Source: an uncultured Lentisphaerota bacterium (GTDB lineage: Bacteria; Verrucomicrobiota; Kiritimatiellia; CAIQIC01). Taken from it: a stretch of DNA of 64,000 bases. A model generated the notes under the pieces. It saw only the letters and a program-made list of their open reading frames with translations, was not told where the DNA came from and searched no databases. The position numbers and the translations under genes are program-made. Positions within the stretch are counted from its first letter, which is position 1. Each line of letters opens with the position of its first letter. Below, piece by piece: positions 8,747-17,806 of this stretch. The stretch lies in the NCBI GenBank assembly GCA_903889245.1, contig CAISWQ010000087.1:1-64000 (forward strand), written 5' to 3'.

Positions 8747-9051
8747 AACAGCGCAGGCAGATGGCCACAGATGAACACAGATGGCGGAGGCGGAGGATTC
8801 ACAAAAGGAAACGAAGAGAACAAAGGCCTTTTGTAAATAGCGAAGAAGGGAAGGCGGGAGGAAGAGCAACCACAGATGAGCACGGATGCTCACGGATTCC
8901 AAGCGGTGCAAGCTGCGCAATCTATGCTGATCTGCTTCGCGGCTGCGAGTCTGCGCTGTCTTCTGGCTGGGCTGTCCGCCCTGCTGCCCGCCTGCCCACA
9001 GGTGGGGCGGGCGCGGCCATCTGTGAAATCTGTGGCGATTTCCGCTGGGCG

Positions 9052-10464
9052 TCAGTAGCGGTAGTGGTGCGGCTTGAAGGGGCCGGCGGCGGGTAGGCCA
9101 AGGTACTTGGCCTGCTTCGGCGTCAGCTTCTCCAACTGCACGCCGAGCTTGCCCAGATGCAGCCGCGCCACATGCTCATCGAGCAGCTTCGGCAGCGTAT
9201 AGACGCCAATCGGGTACTTGCCGGGGTTCGTGAACAGCTCGATCTGCGCCAGCGTCTGGTTGCTGAAGCTGTTCGACATGACGAAGCTCGGATGGCCCGT
9301 CGCGCAGCCAAGGTTGCAGAGCCGGCCCTCGGCCAGCAGGAGGATGCTGCGGCCGGAGGGGAAGGTGATGCGGTGGACCTGCGGCTTGATCTCCAGCCAG
9401 TCGTACTTCTTGATGGCCTCAACCTGAATCTCGCTGTCGAAGTGGCCGATGTTGCAGACGATGGCGAGGTGCTTCATCTGCTTCATGTGCCGCTCGGTGA
9501 TCACGTCGCAGCAGCCGGTGGAGGTGACGAAGATATCGCCGAGCTTGCACGCCTCGTCCATGGTCATGACTTCATAACCTTCCATCGAGGCCTGCAAGGC
9601 GCAGATGGGGTCAATTTCGGTGACGATGACGCGCGCGCACTGGCCGCGCAGGCTCTGGCACGAGCCCTTGCCGACGTCGCCATAACCGGCGACGACCGCG
9701 ACTTTGCCCGCGAGCATGACATCGGTGGCGCGCATGATGCCATCCACGAGCGAGTGGCGGCAGCCGTAGATGTTGTCGAACTTGCTCTTGGTGACGGAGT
9801 CGTTGACGTTGAAAGCGGGGAAGAGCAGTTCGCCGCGCTGCTGCATCTGGTAGAGGCGGTGGACGCCCGTGGTCGTCTCCTCGCTGACGCCGCGGATGGC
9901 CTTGACCATCTTGTGGAAGCGGCCGGGATTCTTCTTCACGGCCTTCCTGACCTGTGCGAGCAGAATTTTTTCCTCGGTGCTTTCCGGCTGGCGGTCGAGC
10001 ACGGCGGGATTGTCCTCGGCGGCATAGCCGAGGTGGACGAACAGGGTCGCATCGCCGCCATCATCGAGGATCATGTTCGGCGATTCAGCGCCCCAATCGA
10101 GGATACGGTCGGTGTATTCCCAGTATTCCTCCAGCGTCTCGCCCTTGACGGCGAAGACCGGCGTGCCGCGCGCGGCGATGGCGGCGGCGGCGTGGTCCTG
10201 CGTGGAGAAGATGTTGCAGCTTGCCCAGCGGATTTGGGCGCCGAGATGCTGGAGCGTCTCGATCAGCACCGCGGTCTGGATCGTCATATGCAGGGAGCCG
10301 GCGATGCGCGCGCCCTTGAGCGGCTGCTGTTGGCCGTATTCCTCACGGATGGCCATCAGCCCCGGCATCTCGAACTCGGCCAGGTCCATTTCCTTGCGGC
10401 CAAAGTCGGCCAGCGCCATGTCCTTGACGATATAATCGCCGGGGCGGACGGATTTCTTCTTCAT
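9052..10464 (-). CDS. ahcY: S-adenosylhomocysteine hydrolase (adenosylhomocysteinase)
   Basis: The enzyme splits S-adenosylhomocysteine into adenosine and homocysteine with bound NAD, completing the methyl cycle whose remethylation step is encoded at 57107-60653. The 470-residue protein shows the substrate region ([16 protein letters not shown]), the NAD-binding GYGDVGKG motif, and the family C-terminus ending PFKPHHYRY. The ATG at 10464 has AGGAGTT a few bases upstream. It follows the small basic protein gene by 32 nt and probably shares its promoter. Confidence 0.97.
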   Translation of the reverse strand: MKKKSVRPGDYIVKDMALADFGRKEMDLAEFEMPGLMAIREEYGQQQPLKGARIAGSLHMTIQTAVLIETLQHLGAQIRWASCNIFSTQDHAAAAIAARGTPVFAVKGETLEEYWEYTDRILDWGAESPNMILDDGGDATLFVHLGYAAEDNPAVLDRQPESTEEKILLAQVRKAVKKNPGRFHKMVKAIRGVSEETTTGVHRLYQMQQRGELLFPAFNVNDSVTKSKFDNIYGCRHSLVDGIMRATDVMLAGKVAVVAGYGDVGKGSCQSLRGQCARVIVTEIDPICALQASMEGYEVMTMDEACKLGDIFVTSTGCCDVITERHMKQMKHLAIVCNIGHFDSEIQVEAIKKYDWLEIKPQVHRITFPSGRSILLLAEGRLCNLGCATGHPSFVMSNSFSNQTLAQIELFTNPGKYPIGVYTLPKLLDEHVARLHLGKLGVQLEKLTPKQAKYLGLPAAGPFKPHHYRY

Positions 10465-10496
10465 GGGAAACTCCTGGACCGAAGCGACGGGGTGAC

Positions 10497-10649
10497 TTAG
10501 TGCTGCTTGGTTTTGGGCAGACCGTAGGCGCGGTCGCCCTCTTTCCACTTGCCGTCCTTGCGCATGATATCAATGCGCTCGAACCGCTTGAGCACGTTGC
10601 GCTTCGTCTGAATCTTGCTCGCCGACTTCAAACTCGGATGCATGGACAT
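10497..10649 (-). CDS. Small basic protein conserved in PVC bacteria (TIGR04137-like)
   Basis: A 50-residue, Lys/Arg-rich protein begins [20 protein letters not shown] and ends with an [12 protein letters not shown] segment. From memory this matches the small basic protein family restricted to Chlamydiae, Verrucomicrobia, Lentisphaerae and relatives, whose function is unknown. GGAG lies 7 nt upstream of the chosen ATG. A good promoter sits just upstream (10692-10719). It is the strongest single phylum marker in the window. Its place directly ahead of ahcY suggests co-transcription. Confidence 0.85.
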   Translation of the reverse strand: MSMHPSLKSASKIQTKRNVLKRFERIDIMRKDGKWKEGDRAYGLPKTKQH

Positions 10650-10691
10650 GGTTGAACTCCGTTCTCTCCGCCGCTGCACGGCGGGCGCGGA

Positions 10692-10719
10692 TTGATAGCA
10701 GATTCGGCCCGAAAGTCAA
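10692..10719 (-). promoter_or_regulatory. Sigma70-type promoter for the small basic protein-ahcY operon
   Basis: Read on the minus strand, TTGACT (complement of 10714-10719) and TATCAA (complement of 10692-10697) are separated by 16 bp. The predicted leader to the ATG at 10649 is about 35 nt, too short for an S-adenosylhomocysteine riboswitch. Confidence 0.6.
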
Positions 10720-10783
10720 TCATCCGCATGGACACCCACCACAGATACAAGCACCGCCATTTCCAGATCGGGCTAGTCTCGGT

Positions 10784-13700
10784 TTAACCCAGCTCCACAG
10801 AAAGCGACTCGCCAGCCGCCAGATTGGTTTCCTGCTGAAAAAGCACCAGCATTCGATCAGGCTGGCTGGAGGTCGAGGCACCAGCAGCGCGGCCACCAAT
10901 CGTGACCTTCACGGTCGCGCCGCGCAGGCGGGCCGGCACGGCGAGCGCGAGGGTCTTGAGGCGCAGCGTCCCCCACTTGAGTGCAATTTGAGCTTTGAAA
11001 TTTGAAATCTCAAATTTCTGCTCGAAGGTGCCCCACCCGACGGCGGTGGTGAACGGCGCCTTGAAGTTTTCCGGTGTGAGGCGCGGCGCAAAACCGAGGT
11101 GGCCCTTCGGCCCGTGATACTCAAAGCCGCACGCGGCAAGAAAAACGCCGTAGCTGGCCATCGAGCGCGCGTAGTGGTCGCCGCACTCGACCTCGTTCCA
11201 CGGATTGCGGCGCGAGGCGTGGTAGCGGTCATGCAGCGCGCGCGTGATCGCGAAGCCTTCGAGCAGCATGTACTCCCAGACCATGTGGCCGGCCACCTGA
11301 TATTCGAAGCCGTTCATGCACTCATTGAAGTACCCGGCAAACCCCGGCTTGGCATTGCCCACGCCGCACGCATTCTCGAAATCCCAGTCCGTGCGCGGGA
11401 ACGTGCACATCAGCAGGCCCGCCTCGCCGGCCATCGCGTACCAACGGCCGGCCTTGAAGCGCTCGCGGTAGGGGCCGACATCCGGCGAGAAGTTGTATTT
11501 CCAAAGCGCGCGTAGCGCCGACTTGGTTTCCGGCTCCGGCAGCACTCGCGGCAGGCCGACCTGCCACGCCCAGCTCTGGCCCATGACCTGGTCAATCTCG
11601 CAGCCGGTGCCGGAGTTGATCGCCTGGGCATGTTGCGGGTCCGGCTTGTTGATGAAGTATTCGCCATCGAACAGGTCGGCGACGATTTTCTTCTGCCCGC
11701 GTTCAAAGATCGCGCGGCACTTCGCGGCGTAGGCGGCATCGCCGAGTTCATCGGCCAGCGTCGCGGCCGCCTGCAGCGCAGCGAGGTAGAGCCCGCTCAA
11801 CCACGCGACAGGGCCGAACCAGTCGGCATCGAGCGTGTTGTGCTGGTTGCCCTCGATGATGCCGTCGCCATCGCCATCCTTCGCGATGAGCCAGTCGGTC
11901 GCACGCTTGACGCCGGGCCAGACGCGCTTGAGGAAGGCGTCGTCGCAGCTCATTTGGTGCTCGCGCAACGTGCGCAGGACCGAGCCGGCCTGCGCGTCAA
12001 TTGCGGGGATGTTATTGTTCTCGCCGCGGAAATAGATCGCGCCATCGGCTTGCAGCGCGAGGCCGAAGTCGGTCCGCTCGCGCAGGATGCGCTCCAGCTC
12101 TGGAAACTGCCGCCCCATCGCCTGCGCATAATGCCAGACGTGCGCGCAGGTGCCGGCGCAGCAGCCAACGCCCTCCCACGCCCAGAACCGGCCGTCGGCA
12201 AAGCGGTGGCAGGTCGAGGTGGCGAGGATTGAGGTGTTGAGCTGCGTGCGGTCGAGGAACCAGTACGGCAGGGTCGAGTCATACCACGTGTCGCGCCAGA
12301 GCCGCGTCTGCTGCGCGAGCCGGTCAAAGTTTTCGGCGACGTGTTTCGCCACCGCGAGCGCGGAGTCGAACTTCGTCGCATAGAACCGGCCACCCTCGCG
12401 CGCGCCCTTGATGAACAGATTCGGGAAATGCCACGCGAGCACGAAGGTCACGGTGGCCGACTCACCCGCGCCGAGCTTGAGCTTGCGGCCGAGTTCGCCA
12501 ACGAGTTTCTCGCCAAGCGGCTTGGCGGCCTCGCCACTGGCGAGCTCCGCCGGCGCGCCAAGCAGAGCAAGCCCTAGCGTGCCGAGGTCGGGTAGCTTCT
12601 CGAAGGGGACAGACGTGCCCGCCTGATCGCTGAAGGTGATCTTCCCGACGCCGATGTTGCCCCACGGACCTGTCTGTGCGTCCACGATTTCGATACGCGC
12701 TTCCTGCCCGGCCAATTTGCGCACATCGAAATGCACCAGTTCCATCTTGTTGTTGGCTTTTCCGGTCAGTGACTGAACCACGTTGCCATTCACCACGAGG
12801 TTCACGCAGGTCTTGTCCTTGTGATTGCCGCCGCCAACCCAGAGCCTGATGTAATCGCGCTCAATCTTGAACGCCGCGCTGGTCAGCTTACCCAGCGCGC
12901 CATCGCGCACGCCCACGCCCTGGCCCAGCGCGCTGGCGTGCGAATTCGCGACGCGGTCCGTGTCGCCACCGACGTCGCCCTGATAGCCCGGAATCGCCGA
13001 TTTTTTCACCGGCCCGCTACCGAATGCCGTGCCCTCGACCTGCCAGCCCGCGTAGGTGTCCTTGTTCCAGTCCTCGAAAACGATATCGGGTCGCTGCGGC
13101 TTTTCTGGCGCGGTGGATTCTTCCGCTGAACATTCCAAAAGACTGAAACCATTCTCCCTGATCACGCGGTTGCGCCGCACGCCCGGCGCGTTGCGGTGGT
13201 TGAGCAGCACCGCGTTTTCCAGCGTGCCGACGAGCGCGGCTTCGACCGGCGCGGCGGAAATGTTTTTCACCGTGAACTGCATGATCGTCACCGGCAAACT
13301 GGAATCGTCGGTGTTCAGCGGGATGAACGGCGCGAACGCCTCTAGGGTGACGGCGAGCGGCACCGCCGCGTCGCGATATTCGACGCGGCCGATCGGATAC
13401 TCGCCGCGGAAGCTGATGTCGGAAAATCCGCTGCGATCAAGCGCCACGGTCCTCTCGCCAAGGCGCAGCGCGAAACTTTGCTCCAGCGGATGATCCGGAT
13501 CGGGCGGCTTGGCATAGTGACCCGCGCCGGTGTTCTGGTGCTGGTTGAAAATGTCCCAATGCCAGAGCTTGCCATCGCCGCCGAGATAAAGCTGGCCAGC
13601 ACAGAGGCCGCCGACCGGCATGCCGACGTAGCGCAGATTCGCGCCGCGCAAAATTTCCGGCGTGCCGCGCTCGAACAGCGACTTCACCCATGCCGGGTCG

Positions 13701-13867
13701 AGCTTCTTATCCTCCGGCACCAGCTTGGAAAAATCCTTTCGCGTGAACGGCCCGGCCATTACCGGCAGCCGCGACGCGACGACCGCTGCCGCGCCCGCGC
13801 CCATCAACTTCACAAAATCCCGCCGTGTACTCCCAGTGCAACCGCAATTCTTCGATTCGCATTTCAT
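10784..13867 (-). CDS. Tat-exported GH116-family beta-glycosidase with an inserted beta-sandwich domain
   Basis: A 1027-residue exported glycosidase with a twin-arginine signal (STRRDFVKLMGAGAAAV). The N-terminal beta-sandwich (residues about 60-250) and the C-terminal helical barrel match the GH116 glucosylceramidase/beta-glucosidase family. The likely nucleophile is E565 in WAWEGVGCCAGTCAHVW and the likely acid/base is D680 in HNTLDADWFGP. Residues about 265-425 (from FEDWNKDTYAGW to GKITFSDQ) interrupt the family fold; they resemble the beta-sandwich module found in levanase-like proteins of planctomycetes, with its typical IRLWVGGGNHKDKTCVNLVV core. Near codons 950-962 the sequence runs through a heptamer repeat. 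Substrate unknown; a plant or algal glucoside is plausible. Confidence 0.85.
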   Translation of the reverse strand: MKCESKNCGCTGSTRRDFVKLMGAGAAAVVASRLPVMAGPFTRKDFSKLVPEDKKLDPAWVKSLFERGTPEILRGANLRYVGMPVGGLCAGQLYLGGDGKLWHWDIFNQHQNTGAGHYAKPPDPDHPLEQSFALRLGERTVALDRSGFSDISFRGEYPIGRVEYRDAAVPLAVTLEAFAPFIPLNTDDSSLPVTIMQFTVKNISAAPVEAALVGTLENAVLLNHRNAPGVRRNRVIRENGFSLLECSAEESTAPEKPQRPDIVFEDWNKDTYAGWQVEGTAFGSGPVKKSAIPGYQGDVGGDTDRVANSHASALGQGVGVRDGALGKLTSAAFKIERDYIRLWVGGGNHKDKTCVNLVVNGNVVQSLTGKANNKMELVHFDVRKLAGQEARIEIVDAQTGPWGNIGVGKITFSDQAGTSVPFEKLPDLGTLGLALLGAPAELASGEAAKPLGEKLVGELGRKLKLGAGESATVTFVLAWHFPNLFIKGAREGGRFYATKFDSALAVAKHVAENFDRLAQQTRLWRDTWYDSTLPYWFLDRTQLNTSILATSTCHRFADGRFWAWEGVGCCAGTCAHVWHYAQAMGRQFPELERILRERTDFGLALQADGAIYFRGENNNIPAIDAQAGSVLRTLREHQMSCDDAFLKRVWPGVKRATDWLIAKDGDGDGIIEGNQHNTLDADWFGPVAWLSGLYLAALQAAATLADELGDAAYAAKCRAIFERGQKKIVADLFDGEYFINKPDPQHAQAINSGTGCEIDQVMGQSWAWQVGLPRVLPEPETKSALRALWKYNFSPDVGPYRERFKAGRWYAMAGEAGLLMCTFPRTDWDFENACGVGNAKPGFAGYFNECMNGFEYQVAGHMVWEYMLLEGFAITRALHDRYHASRRNPWNEVECGDHYARSMASYGVFLAACGFEYHGPKGHLGFAPRLTPENFKAPFTTAVGWGTFEQKFEISNFKAQIALKWGTLRLKTLALAVPARLRGATVKVTIGGRAAGASTSSQPDRMLVLFQQETNLAAGESLSVELG
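10983..11017. repeat. Heptamer array 2, inside the GH116 gene
   Basis: Five end-to-end 7-mers on the plus strand (GCAATTT, GAGCTTT, GAAATTT, GAAATCT, CAAATTT) make a conspicuously AT-rich island in a GC-rich gene. They encode KFEISNFKAQI near the C-terminus, almost the same peptide that begins the M48 protease at 21079. Confidence 0.6.
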
Positions 13868-13900
13868 GGCCGGCTCCTTTCACGCAACACCGCGGCACTT

Positions 13901-13946
13901 TTCCAAACCTTGGAAAACTTCGCCAGCTTTTTTCCAAGCCTTGGAA
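13901..13946. repeat. Phased palindrome cluster 3 (pair)
   Basis: TTCCAAACCTTGGAA (13901-13915) and TTCCAAGCCTTGGAA (13932-13946) have centres 31 bp apart. They fill the gap between two minus-strand genes and end 1 bp before the stop codon of the upstream one. Confidence 0.85.
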
Positions 13947-13947
13947 A

Positions 13948-15039
13948 TCAGGCGTTGGCAAAGCGGCGGATGTCCACGGGCAGGCACCGGCCGTTCCACG
14001 TGCCGGGCCCGTCCTCAAAGACGCCGGCGATCGGGGCCTGGCAGAATTTGCAGCGGCCGCCCTCGAGATGCCACGCGGTGATGTCGTAGCCCTCGCGCGC
14101 GATGACGACCTTGCCGCAGTCGGGGCAGACCGTGGCCGCGCCGGCCGGGTCGCGAACGTTGCCGGTGAAGACGTAGCGCAAGCCGTTGCGCAGCGCGATC
14201 TGTCGCGCGCGCGTCAGCGTGGCGGCCGGCGTCGGCGGGCGGTCGGTCATCTGCCACGTGGGATAAAACGCGGTGAAGTGCAGCGGGATGTGCGCGCCGA
14301 GCTCGCGCTTGATCCATTTGGTCAACGCGTCGAGCTCGGCATCGGAGTCGTTCGTGCCGGGGATCAGCAGCGTGGTGATTTCCAGCCAGACTTTGGTCTC
14401 GCGGGCAAGATAGATGAGCGTGTCGAGCACAGGTTGCAGATGGACGCCGCAGTACTGCCGGTAGAAATCCTCGGTAAAACCCTTGAGGTCCACGTTGGCC
14501 GCGTCCATGTGCGCGTAGAACTCGCGGCGCGGTTCAGGATTCATGTAACCGGCGGTGACGGCGACGGTCTGCACGCCGAGCGCATGGCAGGCACGCGCGG
14601 TGTCCACCGCATATTCGAGGAAGACGACCGGGTCGTTGTAGGTGAAGGCGACGCTGCGGCAACCGAGCGCCTTGGCGGCGCGCGCGATGACCTCGGGCGC
14701 GGCCTCGTCGGCTAGTGTCTCGGTCTGGCGCGACCGGCTGATGTGCCAGTTCTGGCAGAACTTGCAGGTCAGGTTGCAGCCGGCGGTGCCGAAGGAGAGT
14801 ACGGAGCTGCCGGGCAGGAAATGGTTGAGCGGTTTCTTCTCGATGGGATCCACGCAGAAGCCACTGGAGCGGCCGTAGGTGGTCAGCACGATCTTGCCCT
14901 GCTGGGCGGCGCGGACGAAGCAGACGCCGCGCTGGCCGTCCTTCAACTGGCACTGGCGCGGGCAGAGCGTGCACTGCGCGCGGCCGTCGGGCAGCGTCTG
15001 CCAGTACTGCGTCGGCACGGTGGAAGTCTGTGTACTCAT
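13948..15039 (-). CDS. amrS: AmmeMemoRadiSam-type radical SAM enzyme
   Basis: A 363-residue radical SAM protein with the canonical cluster motif CNLTCKFC, preceded by a CTLCPRQCQL segment typical of the PflA-like AmrS family. The C-terminus adds zinc-ribbon-like pairs (CPDCGK and CKFC) that may bind a further metal. AmrS enzymes usually sit beside MEMO1 and AMMECR1 genes; neither is in this window. The in vivo reaction is not established, although this family has been linked to radical modification of small molecules or proteins. The neighbours (zinc-ribbon protein upstream, glycosidase downstream) do not reveal the substrate. Confidence 0.85.
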   Translation of the reverse strand: MSTQTSTVPTQYWQTLPDGRAQCTLCPRQCQLKDGQRGVCFVRAAQQGKIVLTTYGRSSGFCVDPIEKKPLNHFLPGSSVLSFGTAGCNLTCKFCQNWHISRSRQTETLADEAAPEVIARAAKALGCRSVAFTYNDPVVFLEYAVDTARACHALGVQTVAVTAGYMNPEPRREFYAHMDAANVDLKGFTEDFYRQYCGVHLQPVLDTLIYLARETKVWLEITTLLIPGTNDSDAELDALTKWIKRELGAHIPLHFTAFYPTWQMTDRPPTPAATLTRARQIALRNGLRYVFTGNVRDPAGAATVCPDCGKVVIAREGYDITAWHLEGGRCKFCQAPIAGVFEDGPGTWNGRCLPVDIRRFANA

Positions 15040-15073
15040 CGCGGACGGAATTTACGCTGCGTAGTGCGCCGAA

Positions 15074-15433
15074 TCAACGCGCGGGTGGTGGCGCGTTGCG
15101 GTCGCTGGCCACCGGCTTGGTGATGTGCGCCGGATTCAGATCGCCCTTGCGATAGTCCGCCTCATCGGTGCGAAAAGCCACGAACGGCTTGCGGCACTTG
15201 GCGCACGTCGCCTTGCCCAAGGTGGCGGGGGTCGGGGTCACGTCCTTCCACATTGCACCCAGATCCGACGGGGTCAGGCCGAAGACGTGGCCGCAGGCTT
15301 CGCAGCGGAAATAGACCCGCTGCTTGAGCCGCTGATTTTCGCCGGGCAGCCGGTTGAACAAGCGCGGCCCCCAGACCACGCTGCCGGCCACCAGCGCCGC
15401 CACCAAAAGCCCGCCGAGAATCATGGGTTTCAT
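15074..15433 (-). CDS. Membrane-anchored zinc-ribbon protein, unknown function
   Basis: A 119-residue protein starting MKPMILGGLLVAALVAGSVV, a single N-terminal membrane anchor. A small domain follows with two CxxC pairs, CEACGHVFGL and CAKCRKPF, spaced like a zinc ribbon or rubredoxin-like knuckle. It begins 10 nt after the pseudopilin stop and is probably co-transcribed, so a role at the type II secretion/pilus apparatus is possible. The frame is open farther upstream, but the ATG at 15433 gives a sensible signal anchor. Confidence 0.7.
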   Translation of the reverse strand: MKPMILGGLLVAALVAGSVVWGPRLFNRLPGENQRLKQRVYFRCEACGHVFGLTPSDLGAMWKDVTPTPATLGKATCAKCRKPFVAFRTDEADYRKGDLNPAHITKPVASDRNAPPPAR

Positions 15434-15443
15434 GGTGCTACCC

Positions 15444-16130
15444 CTATTGCGGCCACATGCGATTGGCGATCCATTGCAGATCGGCGTTGTTGGCGCCGCT
15501 GGTGCTGTGGCCGGTGATGCCAAACGTATCCGGCGAGACATAGGTCCGGTACTCCATGTGCCCGTCGGCAAACGAGAAATTGTCGCCATCGAGGTGATTG
15601 ATCGCCACATAATCAATCCACGTGTTCCGGTTGGCGATGAACGAACCCATCAGGTAGCCGCGCAGATCGCATTCCTCGACGAAGACGATGGTGCGCGCGG
15701 CGAACAGGAGGTCCGCATAGCGCCGCGCGCCGGAGGCGGTCCATTCGCCGTTCAAGTAACCGTTGATGGAATAAGAGCGGTAGAGGTGCAACTGCGACGC
15801 CGGGCAGTGGTAGGGACGGACATCATTGAGGGTGGCGTAGAGCTGCCCGTTGGTGATGGCCGGGATAGTGTTGCCCGGCCCCACCCAGGCGCCGACCGCG
15901 GTATGTGAGGAGACCAAGGTATCGTTGTGGCTCTGCGCGTAACTGATGTAGGCCTGTTGCAGTCCGCGCATATTGCTCATGCAACTGGCCCGCTTGGCGC
16001 GTTGCAGCGCACTGTTGATGCCGGGCAAGAGCAGGCTCAAGAGGATGGCGATGATCGAGATGACCACCAGCAGTTCGATCAGGGTGAAGGCACCCCCGGC
16101 GTGTTTTTGTCCGGCCCTTGGTTTCATCAT
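15444..16130 (-). CDS. Type II pseudopilin with H-X9-DG tail
   Basis: A 228-residue protein with a prepilin cleavage/methylation motif (GGAFTLIELLVVISIIAIL) near residue 12, cleaved before F by a prepilin peptidase. A single N-terminal helix and a globular domain follow. The segment HLDGDNFSFADG fits exactly the H-X9-DG motif of prepilin-like proteins that are abundant in Planctomycetes, Verrucomicrobia and Lentisphaerae. Such paralogues probably form periplasmic pseudopilus fibres or load substrates for type II secretion. No other secretion genes are nearby, so it is an isolated member. Confidence 0.88.
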   Translation of the reverse strand: MMKPRAGQKHAGGAFTLIELLVVISIIAILLSLLLPGINSALQRAKRASCMSNMRGLQQAYISYAQSHNDTLVSSHTAVGAWVGPGNTIPAITNGQLYATLNDVRPYHCPASQLHLYRSYSINGYLNGEWTASGARRYADLLFAARTIVFVEECDLRGYLMGSFIANRNTWIDYVAINHLDGDNFSFADGHMEYRTYVSPDTFGITGHSTSGANNADLQWIANRMWPQ

Positions 16131-16219
16131 GCTGCCCCGCCCCACACGCACGGGCGCAGCGTAGCGGGTTGTCCGCGCCGTGTCACGTGTGGAACGGCCC
16201 GCCGGGAACCACTCCGGCA

Positions 16220-16248
16220 TTGACACACCCCATCACGCTCGGCACAGT
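16220..16248 (+). promoter_or_regulatory. Sigma70-type promoter for malic enzyme
   Basis: TTGACA (16220-16225) is followed after 17 bp by CACAGT (16243-16248). The predicted leader to the ATG at 16278 is about 22 nt and includes an AGGAG ribosome-binding site. Confidence 0.5.
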
Positions 16249-16277
16249 CGGCGCGCACTTTTAAGCAGGAGCAACCC

Positions 16278-17747
16278 ATGACCGAAAAATTGAACATCAA
16301 ACTCGACAACCTCGACCAGGTTTTCCCCGCGTCCTTCACCCCCGACCAGCGCGCGCGCGCCAAGACGATGCTGCTGCAGCGCCTCTCGCTTTCCGCCCAC
16401 CGCTTCTACGGCGGCAAGATGCAGACCGTGCCGCGCGTCGGCGCGTTCGGCTTCAACTGGTTCAACGTCTGGTACACGCCCGGCGTCTCCGCCGTCTCGC
16501 GCGCGATCCGCGACAACAACGACGCAAGCTTCGAGCTCTCCAGCCGCGGCAACCTCGTCGCCATCGTCAGCGACTCCACGCGCGTGCTCGGCGACGGCAA
16601 CTGCAGCCCCGCCGGCGGCCTCGGCGTGATGGAGGGCAAGGCATTCCTCATGAAATATCTCGGCGGCGTGGACGCCGTCGCGCTCTGCATGGATAGCCGC
16701 AACGCCAGGGGCGAGAACGATCCCGACAGCATCATCGAGTTCGTCAAGCGCCTGCAGCCGAGCTTCGGCGCGGTCAACCTCGAGGACATCGCGCAGCCCA
16801 ACTGCTACCGCGTGCTCGACCAGCTCCGCGAAGCCTGCGAGATCCCCGTCTGGCACGACGATGCGCAGGGCACCGGCTGCGTCACGCTCGCCGGCCTGCT
16901 CAACGCGCTCAAGGTCGCGGGCAAGGACATCGCCAAGTCGCGCATGGTCTTCTACGGCGCGGGCGCCTCCAACACGACCATCGCCAGCCTCATCATGCAG
17001 GCCGGCGCCGACCCCGCCAACATCGTCATGTTCGACAGCCGCGACTCGCTCGGCAAGCACCGCGACGACGTCAAGGCCGACCCGCGCTTCTACCGCAAAT
17101 GGGAGATCTGCGAGCAGACCAACCCCGCCGGCATCCGCGACATGGAAAAGGCGATGACCGGCGCCGACGTGCTCATCGCGCTCTCCAAGCCCGGCCCCGA
17201 CGTCATCAAGGCCGACTGGGTCCGCAAGATGGGCAAGAAGGCGATCGTCTTCGCCTGCGCGAATCCCGTGCCGGAAATCTATCCGCACACCGCGAAGGAG
17301 GCCGGCGCCTACATCGTCGCCACCGGCCGCGGCGACTTCCCGAACCAGGTCAACAACTCCGTCGGCTTCCCCGGCATCCTCAAGGGCGCGCTGCTCGTCC
17401 GCGCGCGCAAGGTGACCGACGCGATGGCGATCACCGCCGCGCGCTCGCTCGCCGCGTTCGCCGAGAAGAAGGGCATCCATCCCGAGTACATCATCCCGAC
17501 GATGGAGGAGCCCGATGTCTTCCCGCAGGAAGCCGCCGATGTTGCCATGCAGGCGATTGCCGATGGCGTCGCCCGCGCGCCCGCCACGCGCGAGGCCATC
17601 TTCGCAAAGGCCCGCGCCGACATCACCGCCTCGCGCGGCCTGCTCGACCTCCTCATCAAGGAGCAGCTCGTCGCCACGCCGCCGCAGGCGCTGCTCGATG
17701 AAGCCCTCGCGTGGACCATCGCGCAGATCCAGGCGCCGACCAAATAA
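16278..17747 (+). CDS. NAD(P)-dependent malic enzyme
   Basis: Oxidative decarboxylation of malate to pyruvate, feeding the PFOR encoded at 28986. The 489-residue protein has the N-terminal malic domain (VYTPGV-like site present as WYTPGVSAVSR), the metal/substrate region (VNLEDIAQPNCYRVLD, VWHDDAQGTG) and the dinucleotide-binding loop (VFYGAGASNTTIA, around residue 222). It has no fused phosphotransacetylase domain, so it is the short bacterial type. AGGAG lies 7 nt upstream of the ATG. Cofactor preference cannot be told from sequence by eye. Confidence 0.95.
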   Translation: MTEKLNIKLDNLDQVFPASFTPDQRARAKTMLLQRLSLSAHRFYGGKMQTVPRVGAFGFNWFNVWYTPGVSAVSRAIRDNNDASFELSSRGNLVAIVSDSTRVLGDGNCSPAGGLGVMEGKAFLMKYLGGVDAVALCMDSRNARGENDPDSIIEFVKRLQPSFGAVNLEDIAQPNCYRVLDQLREACEIPVWHDDAQGTGCVTLAGLLNALKVAGKDIAKSRMVFYGAGASNTTIASLIMQAGADPANIVMFDSRDSLGKHRDDVKADPRFYRKWEICEQTNPAGIRDMEKAMTGADVLIALSKPGPDVIKADWVRKMGKKAIVFACANPVPEIYPHTAKEAGAYIVATGRGDFPNQVNNSVGFPGILKGALLVRARKVTDAMAITAARSLAAFAEKKGIHPEYIIPTMEEPDVFPQEAADVAMQAIADGVARAPATREAIFAKARADITASRGLLDLLIKEQLVATPPQALLDEALAWTIAQIQAPTK

Positions 17748-17806
17748 CCGGCGGGGTTTTATCGGGATGGGATTACCGGCCTGTGGCGGGACAATGGAGA
17801 ACAAAA

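Larger units (their letters stand above)
8625..9051. other. Gene-free stretch between convergent genes, made largely of repeats
   Basis: This 427-bp gap has no supportable gene. In order it holds a heptamer array (8663-8704), a phased palindrome pair (8701-8746), and a decamer-like stretch in which short units such as CACAGATG recur (8763-8895). The final 150 bp show nothing I recognise. Short peptide-like frames through it are translations of the repeats. Confidence 0.7.

Noticed and set aside
10650-10783. S-adenosylhomocysteine riboswitch ahead of ahcY
   Set aside because: The predicted leader is only about 35 nt and lies before the small basic protein gene; no pseudoknot-type fold is visible.
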